NCBI GenBank assembly: GCA_030651905.1 | Contig: JAUSBS010000048.1 | Location: 1-46,422 of the forward strand | DNA from: Coriobacteriia bacterium | GTDB lineage: Bacteria > Actinomycetota > Coriobacteriia > Anaerosomatales > PALSA-660 | DNA: 46,422 bases | Reading direction: 5' to 3' | In this document: positions 1 through 9,362 of the stretch, in pieces | Numbering within the stretch: the first letter of the stretch is position 1 | Layout: the number at the start of each line of letters is the position of its first letter | Program-made: the position numbers and the translations under genes | The notes under the pieces: generated by a model | Databases searched by the model: none | What the model was told of the DNA's origin: nothing | Seen by the model: the letters and a program-made list of their open reading frames with translations, nothing else

Positions 1-2220
<2,220 letters not shown>

Positions 2221-2225
2221 GGGAC

Positions 2226-2624
2226 ATGAAGACCTACCCGCGTTCCCGCGTGACCGGCGAGAAGGTCCGAGAGGTCGTCGCGCGCACCCTGATCGAGGAC
2301 GTGAAGGACCCACGGGTCGAATTCGTCACGGTCACGGGTGTGGCGATGTCTTCGGACAACCGGCACGCGAACGTGTTCGTCATCGCGCGGAGCGCCGAGC
2401 GCTACGCTGAGACGCTCGCAGGGTTGCAGTCGGCGAAGGGTCGTCTCCGGATAGCCCTGGGTAAGGCGCTTCGCATGAAGTACGTGCCCGACCTGCACTT
2501 CGCGATCGACCCGTCCGTGGACAACGCCGAGCGCATCACGGCGGTCATCATGGCCGAGATCGAGGCGGGTCGCGGGCCGGTCGACCGTGAGGACGACGGC
2601 GACGATGCCGCGACCGATGAGTGA
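2226..2624 (+). CDS. rbfA: Ribosome-binding factor A
   Basis: Assembly factor that binds the pre-30S subunit and helps mature the 16S rRNA 5' end. The 132-residue product is a single KH-type RbfA domain with family signatures KVREVVARTLIEDVKDPRV near the N-terminus and YVPDLHFAIDPSVDNAERI near residues 83-101. An acidic tail ends in DDGDDAATDE. I start at ATG 2226 rather than the track start 2130: GGGAGGAG lies just upstream, and a start at 2130 would overlap infB deeply and add a Pro/Arg-rich sequence foreign to the family. It sits between infB and nrnA, the usual infB-rbfA-truB neighbourhood, and its end overlaps the start of nrnA, suggesting translational coupling. Confidence 0.95.
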   Translation: MKTYPRSRVTGEKVREVVARTLIEDVKDPRVEFVTVTGVAMSSDNRHANVFVIARSAERYAETLAGLQSAKGRLRIALGKALRMKYVPDLHFAIDPSVDNAERITAVIMAEIEAGRGPVDREDDGDDAATDE

Positions 2625-3594
2625 CCACATCTCAACGCTGACCGATGCTGCCCGCGCTCTCACGAGTGCGGGCACCGTCGTCGTATGCGCGCACGTGCAC
2701 CCGGACGGCGACGCGGTGGGCGCCACACTCGGTGCCGTACTCGCACTGCGCTCGCTGGGGATCGAAGCGGTGCCCACGCTCGCCGACGGCCGCACCGCGC
2801 CGGCGACCTACGCGTTCCTGCCCGGCCACGACCTCTACCGCACGGTGGACGAGCTGGCCGCGCCGGACGTCTTCCTGGCCCTCGACTGCCCGAATTGGAG
2901 CAGGCTCGGTGACGCGGAAGCCCTGGCGCGTTCGGCCGGCGCAGTCGTGGTGGTCGACCATCACCCGGACAACACCGGCTACGGCCACATCAACGTGGTC
3001 GACGCAGCAGCCGCCGCCTCCGGCCAGATCATCTGGCGAATGCTGCCGGATCTGGGTGTGAAGGCGGCGCGCGACGTCGCGACCTGCCTCTACGTGGCCA
3101 TCATGACCGACACCGGACGCTTCTCGTACGGCAACACCGATGCGAACGTCCTGCGTGTCGCTGCGGAGATGGTAGACGCCGGCGTGGATGCCTACCACGC
3201 GTATTCCGCGGTCTACGAGGCGCGATCGGCCTCCTACTTGCGGCTTCTCGGCGTCACGCTCTCGCGCATCACCCATGCCAACGCCGGCAGGGTGGCGTAC
3301 ACCTGGATCACGGACGACGATCTTGCCACCACGGGCACGCTTCCCGAGGAGACCGAGGACTTGGTCGACATGGTCCGCACGGTCGGCGACGTCGAGGCGG
3401 TCGCCCTGTTCAAGCCGGACACCGGCTCCACGCGCGTCAGCCTTCGGGCGAAGGCGGGCTTCGACGTGGGTGCTGCTGCGCGAGCGCTCGGCGGCGGGGG
3501 ACACCACGCCGCATCCGGCGCCACGGTGGCGGGTGGCCTGGACGACGCGCTCATGGCCGTCCTGCCGCTGCTGCCGGGCGGCTCTTCGCGATGA
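2605..3594 (+). CDS. nrnA: DHH-family oligoribonuclease / pAp phosphatase NrnA
   Basis: Cytoplasmic manganese-dependent phosphoesterase that degrades 2-5 nt RNA (nanoRNA) and often dephosphorylates 3'-phosphoadenosine 5'-phosphate. The 329-residue protein shows the DHH domain, with HVHPDGDAVG near residue 27, LDCPNW and the signature VVDHHPDN. Its DHHA1 C-terminal domain ends in the substrate-binding GGGGHHAASGA motif. Three starts are possible: GTG 2587, ATG 2605 and ATG 2617. ATG 2605 has GAGGA 11 nt upstream and is used here, though 2617 is nearly as good. The gene overlaps rbfA at its start and truB at its end (ATGA). The family also includes c-di-AMP or pGpG hydrolases, so the substrate is inferred from the rbfA-nrnA-truB context. 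Confidence 0.9.
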   Translation: MPRPMSDHISTLTDAARALTSAGTVVVCAHVHPDGDAVGATLGAVLALRSLGIEAVPTLADGRTAPATYAFLPGHDLYRTVDELAAPDVFLALDCPNWSRLGDAEALARSAGAVVVVDHHPDNTGYGHINVVDAAAAASGQIIWRMLPDLGVKAARDVATCLYVAIMTDTGRFSYGNTDANVLRVAAEMVDAGVDAYHAYSAVYEARSASYLRLLGVTLSRITHANAGRVAYTWITDDDLATTGTLPEETEDLVDMVRTVGDVEAVALFKPDTGSTRVSLRAKAGFDVGAAARALGGGGHHAASGATVAGGLDDALMAVLPLLPGGSSR

Positions 3595-4505
3595 GCAGCC
3601 GCAGAGGCGCCACCACACTCCGTGGCGTCCTGCCTGTCGACAAGCCCGCGGGCATGACGAGTCACGACGTGGTGGACCAGGTGCGCCGCGCCACGGGTGA
3701 GGGTCGCGTCGGCCACGCCGGTACGCTCGACCCCCTTGCGACCGGCCTGCTGGTGGTCCTCATCGGCTCCTATACGCGCCTCGAGCCGTACCTTTCCGGC
3801 GCGCGCAAGACCTACGAGGCGCGGATCGCGTTCGGCACATCCACCGACACCGACGATGCCGAGGGAGAGGTCGTGGACGCAGCCGCGGTGCCGGACGCTG
3901 TGCTGGACCCGCATGCGGCGCAGACCGCCCTCGACGCGCTGCTGGGCGACTCCATGCAAGCTCCGCCTGCGTACTCCGCCATCAAGGTGGGAGGGCGCAT
4001 CTCGCACCGCGCGGCGAGAGCCGGGGAGACCCTCGAGCTCGCCCCTCGCGCGATCACGGTCGATGCCGCCGAACTGCTTCGGATCGACGCGGACGCCCGC
4101 ACGTGGGACGTGCGCTTCCGAGTGTCCAAGGGCACGTACGTGCGCGCACTCGCCCGCGACCTCGGGCTCGCGTGCGAGACCTTCGCGCATCTGGGTGCGC
4201 TTCGGCGGACAGCGGCGGGGCTCCTCACGCTCGACGAGGCGAGCGACCTCGACGACATCGTCGCGGCATCGGCCGAAGGCCACATCGCCGCGCTGTTCAC
4301 CGACGTGGTGGCCGCACTGGGGCTTCCCGTGGTGGAGGCGTCGCTTGCCGAGGTGGCGAACGGACGCTCACTCGACACCGGCCGCTTCAGCGACCTTCCC
4401 GAGGGTGCGCTTGCGTCGGTACTGGCCGACGGCGCGTTCCACGGCGTCTACACTATCGTCGGCGGTGCGCTCGTGCCCGTCTCGATCGTCGGAGGGACCG
4501 CTTAA
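3591..4505 (+). CDS. truB: tRNA pseudouridine(55) synthase
   Basis: Converts U55 in the T-loop of tRNAs to pseudouridine. The 304-residue protein begins its domain with GVLPVDKPAGMTSHDVV. The catalytic motif GHAGTLDPLATG places the nucleophilic Asp at residue 47. Further family motifs are KTYEARIAFGTSTDTDDAEG, PPAYSAIKVGGRISHRAAR and VSKGTYVRALARDLG, followed by a C-terminal PUA-like portion. ATG 3591 overlaps the nrnA stop by four bases (ATGA), which strongly supports both the start and coupled translation. ribF follows after one base. Length and motif order are normal for bacterial TruB. Confidence 0.97.
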   Translation: MSSRRGATTLRGVLPVDKPAGMTSHDVVDQVRRATGEGRVGHAGTLDPLATGLLVVLIGSYTRLEPYLSGARKTYEARIAFGTSTDTDDAEGEVVDAAAVPDAVLDPHAAQTALDALLGDSMQAPPAYSAIKVGGRISHRAARAGETLELAPRAITVDAAELLRIDADARTWDVRFRVSKGTYVRALARDLGLACETFAHLGALRRTAAGLLTLDEASDLDDIVAASAEGHIAALFTDVVAALGLPVVEASLAEVANGRSLDTGRFSDLPEGALASVLADGAFHGVYTIVGGALVPVSIVGGTA

Positions 4506-4506
4506 G

Positions 4507-5433
4507 ATGGGCCGCACCGTGCTGTGGACGCCCGACATGGCCTCACTGGGCCCCGCGTGCGCCGCGGTGGGGGTGTTCGATGGTGTGCACGTCGGACACC
4601 AGGCGCTCGTGCGCGACGCGGTCCGCATCGCCGCAGCCGAGGAGTGCGCGTCGGTCGTGCTCACCTTCGATCGCGATCCTGACCAGGTGGTGAGCCCCGC
4701 CAGCGCCGCACCGCAGCTGCTCGACCTCGAGGACAAACTCACGTACCTGGCCGAACTGGGACCGGATGCCATCCTCGTCATCCCGTTCGACTCATCCGTC
4801 GCGGCGATGGCGCCGCTGGTGTTCCTCGACCGAGTACTGCTCGGCGCGCTGCGGCCGGTGAGTGTCGTGGTGGGCTACGACTTCCGCTTCGGGCACCGCG
4901 CGGAGGGCGACGTGGACACGCTGGTGCGCTACGGACGCGAACACGACTTCACCGTCATCGCGCACGACCTGGTGAGCGTCGACGCAGCGCCGGTCACGTC
5001 CACGCGCGTCCGGAGGCTGGTGGCGAGTGGCGACGTGGCCGGGGCAGCGAGACTGCTGGGACGTCCGCACCGCGTGAAGGGCGATGTCGTGCACGGCAGG
5101 GCCGCGGGAGCGAGCCTCGGGGCTCCCACGGCGAACCTGGCCGTAGGACCGTTCGCCGCGGTTCCGGCCGACGGGGTCTATGCGGGTCGCGTGAGCGTGG
5201 ACGGGACACGCTACGCGGCCGGCATCTCCGTCGGGGTCCCGCCGACGTTCCCCGGTGCGACCGCCGATTTCGAGGCGCACCTCATCGACTTCGACGGCGA
5301 CCTCTACGGCCGAAGCGTGACGGTGGAGTTCGTGGAGCGGCTCCGTGACCAGCGGGCGTTCGACAGCGAGCACGAGCTGGCGGACGCGATCGCGGCGGAC
5401 CTGGATCGCGTGCGGGGGATTGTGGGGGAGTAG
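4507..5433 (+). CDS. ribF: Bifunctional riboflavin kinase / FAD synthetase
   Basis: Makes FMN from riboflavin and then FAD from FMN using ATP. The 308-residue protein has an N-terminal nucleotidyltransferase domain with GVFDGVHVGHQAL (about residues 22-34), VVGYDFRFGHRAEGD and the STRVRR motif. A C-terminal riboflavin kinase domain follows, with RVKGDVVHG, LGAPTANL and the YGRSVTVEFVERLRDQ segment. I use ATG 4507, one base after the truB stop. The 578-aa track ORF runs back through truB in another frame and yields a non-family Arg/Pro/Ser-rich sequence. This is the last gene of the infB-rbfA-nrnA-truB-ribF run; a 116-base gap follows. Confidence 0.96.
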   Translation: MGRTVLWTPDMASLGPACAAVGVFDGVHVGHQALVRDAVRIAAAEECASVVLTFDRDPDQVVSPASAAPQLLDLEDKLTYLAELGPDAILVIPFDSSVAAMAPLVFLDRVLLGALRPVSVVVGYDFRFGHRAEGDVDTLVRYGREHDFTVIAHDLVSVDAAPVTSTRVRRLVASGDVAGAARLLGRPHRVKGDVVHGRAAGASLGAPTANLAVGPFAAVPADGVYAGRVSVDGTRYAAGISVGVPPTFPGATADFEAHLIDFDGDLYGRSVTVEFVERLRDQRAFDSEHELADAIAADLDRVRGIVGE

Positions 5434-5549
5434 GCTCGAAGGATCGGTCGGCCGCCTTCCGTTGTGCCAGAATGTGGTCGGAGATACACAGACTGCTCCA
5501 GCACAACGCTTGACGTAGCCACGATCGGTCGCACGGCGATGGGGGAGCC
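5434..5549 (+). promoter_or_regulatory. ribF-microprotein intergenic gap, possible weak promoter
   Basis: This 116-base spacer separates the ribF operon from the small membrane proteins. A CAGAAT hexamer at 5468-5473 resembles a -10 element, but no convincing -35 element lies 16-18 bases upstream. No strong hairpin was found. GGGGGAG just before 5550 is the ribosome site of the next gene. A promoter is plausible because the operon logic changes here, but it is weakly supported. Confidence 0.25.
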
Positions 5550-5750
5550 ATGGACTGGGTGGCAGTGGTGATCACGTTGTCGGCTCTCGTGGCCGTCTAC
5601 TCGTGGTACAGCGCCCTTGCCGGACCGCTGTTCCAGCAAACGGCTGAAGCGCGCGACAACAGGACGTATTGGATCCGGACCGCAGTGGGGTGCTCCGTGG
5701 TCTGCACTCTCGCCGTGGCGTTCCGCCTCTTCTCCGGGGGTGGGCTGTAG
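5550..5750 (+). CDS. Small membrane protein, unknown function (66 aa)
   Basis: Unrecognised. The protein begins MDWVAVVITLSALVAVYSWY, a hydrophobic helix. A short polar stretch follows (QQTAEARDNRTYW), then a second hydrophobic segment (TAVGCSVVCTLAVAFRLF). A two-helix hairpin with the polar loop between is likely. GGGGGAG sits just upstream of the ATG. Its TAG stop shares a base with the GTG of the next small ORF (TAGTG), so the two are almost certainly translated together. The pair lies between ribF and rpsO, where Bacillus has nothing comparable. Reality of the gene rests on the ribosome site, membrane-like composition and tight coupling rather than on a known family. Confidence 0.65.
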   Translation: MDWVAVVITLSALVAVYSWYSALAGPLFQQTAEARDNRTYWIRTAVGCSVVCTLAVAFRLFSGGGL

Positions 5751-5887
5751 TGCAGCGTCGCCGGCGACTCGGTCTGCTGATCGGGGGGCTTCTCGCGTTC
5801 GTGTTCGGTGGCTGGACAGGTCTTCTCGCGGCGTGTCTCTTCGTGACCGTGGTCCGCATCGTCAATCTTGCTCGGGAGCGCCGCTGA
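5750..5887 (+). CDS. Tiny membrane protein, unknown function (45 aa), coupled to the preceding ORF
   Basis: Unrecognised. I start at GTG 5750, which shares a base with the preceding stop; GGGGGTGGGC just upstream can act as a ribosome site. The product is VQRRRRLGLLIGGLLAFVFG, then GWTGLLAACLFVTVVRIVNL and a basic ARERR end. Arginine clusters flank one long or two short hydrophobic helices. The track ORF starts earlier at 5669 by reading out of frame through the previous gene, giving an implausible Arg-rich leader. A basic N-terminus next to the membrane helix suggests an inside-facing N-terminus. Function cannot be assigned. Confidence 0.55.
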   Translation: MQRRRRLGLLIGGLLAFVFGGWTGLLAACLFVTVVRIVNLARERR

Positions 5888-5930
5888 CCGACATCGTGTC
5901 GCAGCCAGCGCGAAGGGGGAGTATGTGCCT

Positions 5931-6470
5931 ATGACGACACTCGTATCCAAAGACGCCATGCGGCGGATCGCCACGAGCCTCGCCAGGCGCGGTTATCGCA
6001 TCGTTGTGCCGCCGCCGATGAAGGCGCAGCTCTTCGCCACGCGACAGGGTCATCGGCTGGGCCCGCTCCTGCCCTTCACCGACTTCGTCGCCATCCACGA
6101 GCTTCCCGACGAGGCAGACGGACCGACCTTCGAGAGGCTCCACGTCGCGACCATGGCGTACGCCGAATCCCAGACGAACGTCCCGCGCATGCTGCGCTAC
6201 CGCGTTCCCAACGCCGTCACGATCGGTGTCACCGACTCCGAGCCTTCACCGACGCTGTGTGCCGCAGTCGGACGGGCCCGCCTGCGCTCACGGATGCAGA
6301 TCGGTGCGCAGGAGTCGACGTACCTTCTCGACCTCGTGGCAGAGACCCTTCACGGCACCGCCATGAAGCGCACGGCCATCGGCGGCGACGCCGCGAAGGC
6401 CGCGAGCGCCGATCCCGCCAACCGTGTCCGCCGCATGATGGAGCAGCTCGCCGGCGAACTGTTCGCCTGA
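5931..6470 (+). CDS. Hypothetical soluble protein, unknown function (179 aa)
   Basis: Unrecognised. I start at ATG 5931 because GGGGGAG lies 9 bases upstream; the track start at 5868 would add a stretch that overlaps the upstream small ORF. The protein begins MTTLVSKDAMRRIATSLARR, reads as mixed alpha/beta with no membrane segment, and ends in a basic, Ala-rich helical region (NRVRRMMEQLAGELFA). The segment RGYRIVVPPPMKAQLFATRQ suggests a beta strand followed by a helix. It follows the two membrane microproteins by 43 bases on the same strand, and rpsO follows. No catalytic motif is evident to me. Codon use matches its neighbours, so there is no sign of recent transfer. Confidence 0.7.
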   Translation: MTTLVSKDAMRRIATSLARRGYRIVVPPPMKAQLFATRQGHRLGPLLPFTDFVAIHELPDEADGPTFERLHVATMAYAESQTNVPRMLRYRVPNAVTIGVTDSEPSPTLCAAVGRARLRSRMQIGAQESTYLLDLVAETLHGTAMKRTAIGGDAAKAASADPANRVRRMMEQLAGELFA

Positions 6471-6505
6471 GGCTGCCAGCTGCTCATGCCATCGTCCCCG
6501 CCGTG

Positions 6506-6514
6506 TGCTACACT
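6506..6514 (+). promoter_or_regulatory. Extended -10 promoter upstream of rpsO
   Basis: TGCTACACT is a TG-N-TACACT extended -10 element. No good -35 is visible, as is often the case with extended -10 promoters. Transcription would begin near 6521, giving an rpsO leader of about 95 bases. The leader carries the near-identical direct repeats GTACTTGGAG (6539-6548) and GTACTTGAAG (6593-6602). S15 usually represses its own mRNA through a leader structure; whether these repeats take part is unknown. Confidence 0.45.
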
Positions 6515-6614
6515 ACACCGGCTCTACAGACAGGCCCCGTACTTGGAGTGCCGCCCCCACCGGCGCGCTCTCGGACGGAGGCGACACACAAGGTACTTGA
6601 AGGGTGGAACTGCT

Positions 6615-6884
6615 ATGCCGCTTGAGAAGGACGTCAAGACTGAGATCATCGGTGAGCACAAGAAGCACGACACCGACACCGGATCGCCCGAAGTCCAGGT
6701 CGCGCTGCTCTCCAAGCGCATCTCCGACCTCACCGAGCACCTGCGCACCCACAAGCACGACCACCACTGCCGCCGTGGGCTGCTCAAGCTCGTCGGCCAG
6801 CGCCGCCGGATGCTCAACTACATCAAGAAGAACGACATCGAGCGCTACCGTGCGATCGTCAGCAAGCTGGGCCTGCGTGGCTAG
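6615..6884 (+). CDS. rpsO: 30S ribosomal protein S15
   Basis: Primary 16S rRNA-binding protein of the 30S central domain. The 89-residue length is exactly the family norm. Signatures include [40 protein letters not shown] and [19 protein letters not shown]. The start is ATG 6615, preceded by AAGGGTGGA. The track start at 6486 would add 43 residues that the family lacks. pnp follows after 146 bases, the classic rpsO-pnp pair, with two hairpins between them. Confidence 0.98.
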   Translation: MPLEKDVKTEIIGEHKKHDTDTGSPEVQVALLSKRISDLTEHLRTHKHDHHCRRGLLKLVGQRRRMLNYIKKNDIERYRAIVSKLGLRG

Positions 6885-6913
6885 GCTTTCTCGACACTGA
6901 TGGGTTTGCGTAC

Positions 6914-7006
6914 GGAAGCGGGGGAGTAGTCTCCCTCGCTTCCGAGCATATAGAGGGACGTGAATAGAGATCGTCCCCGAGGCGCGCGCCGGCAAGGGCC
7001 GGGCGC
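6914..7006 (+). promoter_or_regulatory. rpsO-pnp intergenic stem-loops (likely processing/autoregulatory leader)
   Basis: Two stem-loops lie between rpsO and pnp. The first (6914-6943) is a 13-bp stem GGAAGCGGGGGAG / CTCCCTCGCTTCC with loop TAGT and a single G-U pair, not followed by a U-tract. The second (6984-7006) is GCGCGCCGGC / GCCGGGCGC with one bulged base. In E. coli the corresponding region is cut by RNase III and PNPase then represses its own mRNA. The position and the long duplex here suggest a similar arrangement, which is inference. Confidence 0.55.
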
Positions 7007-7030
7007 ATATGAAGGAAGAGGCTAAAGAGG

Positions 7031-9232
7031 ATGGGAAAGGTAACCGAGACGTTCGAACTGTACGGCAAGAGCTACACCCTGGAGACCGGCGAGCTGGCCA
7101 AGCAGGCCGGCGGCGCGATGGTCGTCCGTCAGGGCGATACGATCGTGCTCGTCACCGCCACAGCATCGAAGAACCCGAAGGATCTGGACTTCTTCCCGCT
7201 GACCGTGGACTTCGAGGAGCGCATGTACGCCGCGGGCAAGCTGCCCGGCGGATTCATCAAGCGTGAGAGCCGGCCGTCCGAGAAGGCCACACTGACCGCG
7301 CGCATGATCGACCGCCCGATCCGCTCGTCGTTCGCCGACGGGTTCCGCAACGAGGTCCAGGTCATCGCAACGGTGCTCTCGGCCGACCAGATCAACCAGC
7401 CCGACGTCATCTCCATCATGGGTGCCTCCAGCGCTCTTCTGGCTGCCGGTATCCCGTTCGAGGGCCCGCTCGCCGGCGTGCGTGTCTGCCGCGATGAGAA
7501 CGGTGAGTTCCTCGTCAACCCGTCCTTCGAAGAGGCCGAGGCGTCCGATCTCGATCTCGTCGTCGCGGGCAGCAAGGACGCCGTCTACATGCTCGAGGCC
7601 GGCGCCCGTGAAGTCACCGAAGAGGACATGCTCGCCGCCCTCATGTTCGCGCAGGAGGCCATCGGCAAGTTCTGCGAGGTGCAGGAGCGTTTCCTCGCCA
7701 AGCTCGAGATCACCCCGATGGAGGTCGCTCTCCAGGTCATCGACCCCGCGCTGAAGGATTCGATCTTCGCCGCCGGTGCCGACAAGATGAAGACCGCGCT
7801 GCACAACTCGGACAAGCACGCCCGCATGGGTGCGGTCCAGGCCGTCAAGGACGAGATCCTCGCGACGTATTCGCCCGAGGAGCTCGCCGCATCCGGCAAG
7901 GACATCAAGGCATCGCTCAAGCAGCTCGAGAAGAAGACCATGCGCGCCATGGTCCTCGACGAGGGCGAGCGCGCCGACGGCCGTGCGCTCGACGAGGTCC
8001 GCACCATCTCCAACGCCGCCGGCTACCTGCCGCGCGCCCACGGTTCGGGCCTGTTCACCCGCGGCCAGACGCAGGTGCTCTCCGTCCTGACGCTGGGGAT
8101 GCTCTCCGAGTGGCAGCGCATCGACACGATCGACGTGTCCGAGGGCAAGCGCTACATCCACCACTACAACTTCCCGCCGTTCTCCACCGGCGAGACGGGC
8201 TTCATGCGTGGCCCGAAGCGCCGCGACATCGGTCACGGCGCCCTGGCCGAGCGCGCGCTCTTCCCGGTCATCCCGGTCGAGGAGGAGTTCCCCTACACCC
8301 TGCGCATCGTCTCCGAGGTGCTCGAGTCCAACGGTTCCAGCTCCATGGGCTCCGTCTGCGGCTCCACCCTCGCGCTGATGGACGCAGGCGTGCCGATCGC
8401 GGCCCCGGTCTCCGGCATCGCGATGGGACTCATCAAGGAGGGCGACAAGGTCGCCATCCTGACCGACATCCAGGGTCTCGAGGACTTCCTCGGCGACATG
8501 GACTTCAAGGTCGCCGGCACGCCCAACGGCATCACCGCCATGCAGATGGACAACAAGGCCAAGGGCCTGTCCGTCGACATCCTGCGCCGTGCCCTCATGC
8601 AGGCGAAGGAAGGCCGCGCGTTCATCCTCGCCAAGATGCTCGAGGAGATCGCCGAGCCGCGCGCCGAGCTGTCTGAGTTCGCGCCGCGCGTCATCACCAT
8701 CAAGATCCCGACCGACAAGATCCGCGACATCATCGGCCCGGGCGGCAAGATGATCCGTTCGATCATCGAGGCCACCGGTGCCGACATCGACGTCAACGAC
8801 GACGGCACCATCTACATCGCCAGCCGCGACCAGGGTGGCGAGGAAGCGGTCCGCCGCATCCAGATGATCACCAAGGAGCCGGAGATCGGCGAGAAGTACA
8901 CCGGCCGCGTGGTCGGCATCCAGGCGTTCGGCGCGTTCGTCGAGCTGTTCCCGGGCAAGGACGGCCTGCTGCACATCTCGCGGGTCGCCAAGGGCCGCGT
9001 GGACAAGGTCGAGGACGTCCTCAATGTCGGCGACGCCGTCGAGGTCGAGATCATCGACATCGACGACCGCGGCAAGGTGTCCCTCGACCGCACCGACAAG
9101 CCGGACGCTCCGCCCAGCTCGGGCAAGCCCGCCGGTGACCGCCCGCAGGGCGATCGTCCCAGCGGCGACCGTGGCCCGCGCCCCGGTGACCGCTCCGGCA
9201 GTGGTAGCGGCGGACCGCGCCGGCGCCACTAG
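7031..9232 (+). CDS. pnp: Polyribonucleotide nucleotidyltransferase (PNPase)
   Basis: Phosphorolytic 3'-5' exoribonuclease of mRNA decay. The 733-residue protein has two RNase PH domains flanking the all-helical domain; the second contains FMRGPKRRDIGHGALAERAL and GSSSMGSVCGSTLALMDAG. A KH domain (IPTDKIRDIIGPGGKMIRSI, about residues 557-576) and an S1 domain (KYTGRVVGIQAFGAFVELFP) follow. The C-terminus is an unusual tail of about 40 residues rich in Gly, Asp, Arg and Pro, with repeated GDRP/GDRS units and a basic end (GGPRRRH). ATG 7031 is preceded by AAAGAGG. The rpsO-pnp-M16 protease order matches Bacillus. Confidence 0.98.
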   Translation: MGKVTETFELYGKSYTLETGELAKQAGGAMVVRQGDTIVLVTATASKNPKDLDFFPLTVDFEERMYAAGKLPGGFIKRESRPSEKATLTARMIDRPIRSSFADGFRNEVQVIATVLSADQINQPDVISIMGASSALLAAGIPFEGPLAGVRVCRDENGEFLVNPSFEEAEASDLDLVVAGSKDAVYMLEAGAREVTEEDMLAALMFAQEAIGKFCEVQERFLAKLEITPMEVALQVIDPALKDSIFAAGADKMKTALHNSDKHARMGAVQAVKDEILATYSPEELAASGKDIKASLKQLEKKTMRAMVLDEGERADGRALDEVRTISNAAGYLPRAHGSGLFTRGQTQVLSVLTLGMLSEWQRIDTIDVSEGKRYIHHYNFPPFSTGETGFMRGPKRRDIGHGALAERALFPVIPVEEEFPYTLRIVSEVLESNGSSSMGSVCGSTLALMDAGVPIAAPVSGIAMGLIKEGDKVAILTDIQGLEDFLGDMDFKVAGTPNGITAMQMDNKAKGLSVDILRRALMQAKEGRAFILAKMLEEIAEPRAELSEFAPRVITIKIPTDKIRDIIGPGGKMIRSIIEATGADIDVNDDGTIYIASRDQGGEEAVRRIQMITKEPEIGEKYTGRVVGIQAFGAFVELFPGKDGLLHISRVAKGRVDKVEDVLNVGDAVEVEIIDIDDRGKVSLDRTDKPDAPPSSGKPAGDRPQGDRPSGDRGPRPGDRSGSGSGGPRRRH

Positions 9233-9362
9233 CACCACCGCACCACTCAAGCAGCTGCGCTCCGGCCCGGCGAGGCGTCCGTATTCGCGGGTGTCCTCGT
9301 CGGGCCGGATCACTTCGCGGCACTACCGATACGCATCCACACGAGGCTGGAAGAAGGCGCGC

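Noticed and set aside
2363-2378. GCGAACGTGTTCG inside rbfA as a LexA box
   Set aside because: The half-sites are separated by two bases rather than four and lie within the rbfA coding sequence.
6603-6615. T-box-like AGGGTGGAAC before rpsO
   Set aside because: It resembles part of the T-box antiterminator only by chance; no specifier stem or terminator is present and rpsO is not a T-box target. It is the ribosome-binding region.
7022-9313. 763-aa open frame on the minus strand opposite pnp
   Set aside because: It mirrors the third-position GC bias of pnp; the product is an Asp/Val/Leu/Gly/Arg-biased sequence with no family motif. The plus strand encodes a complete PNPase.
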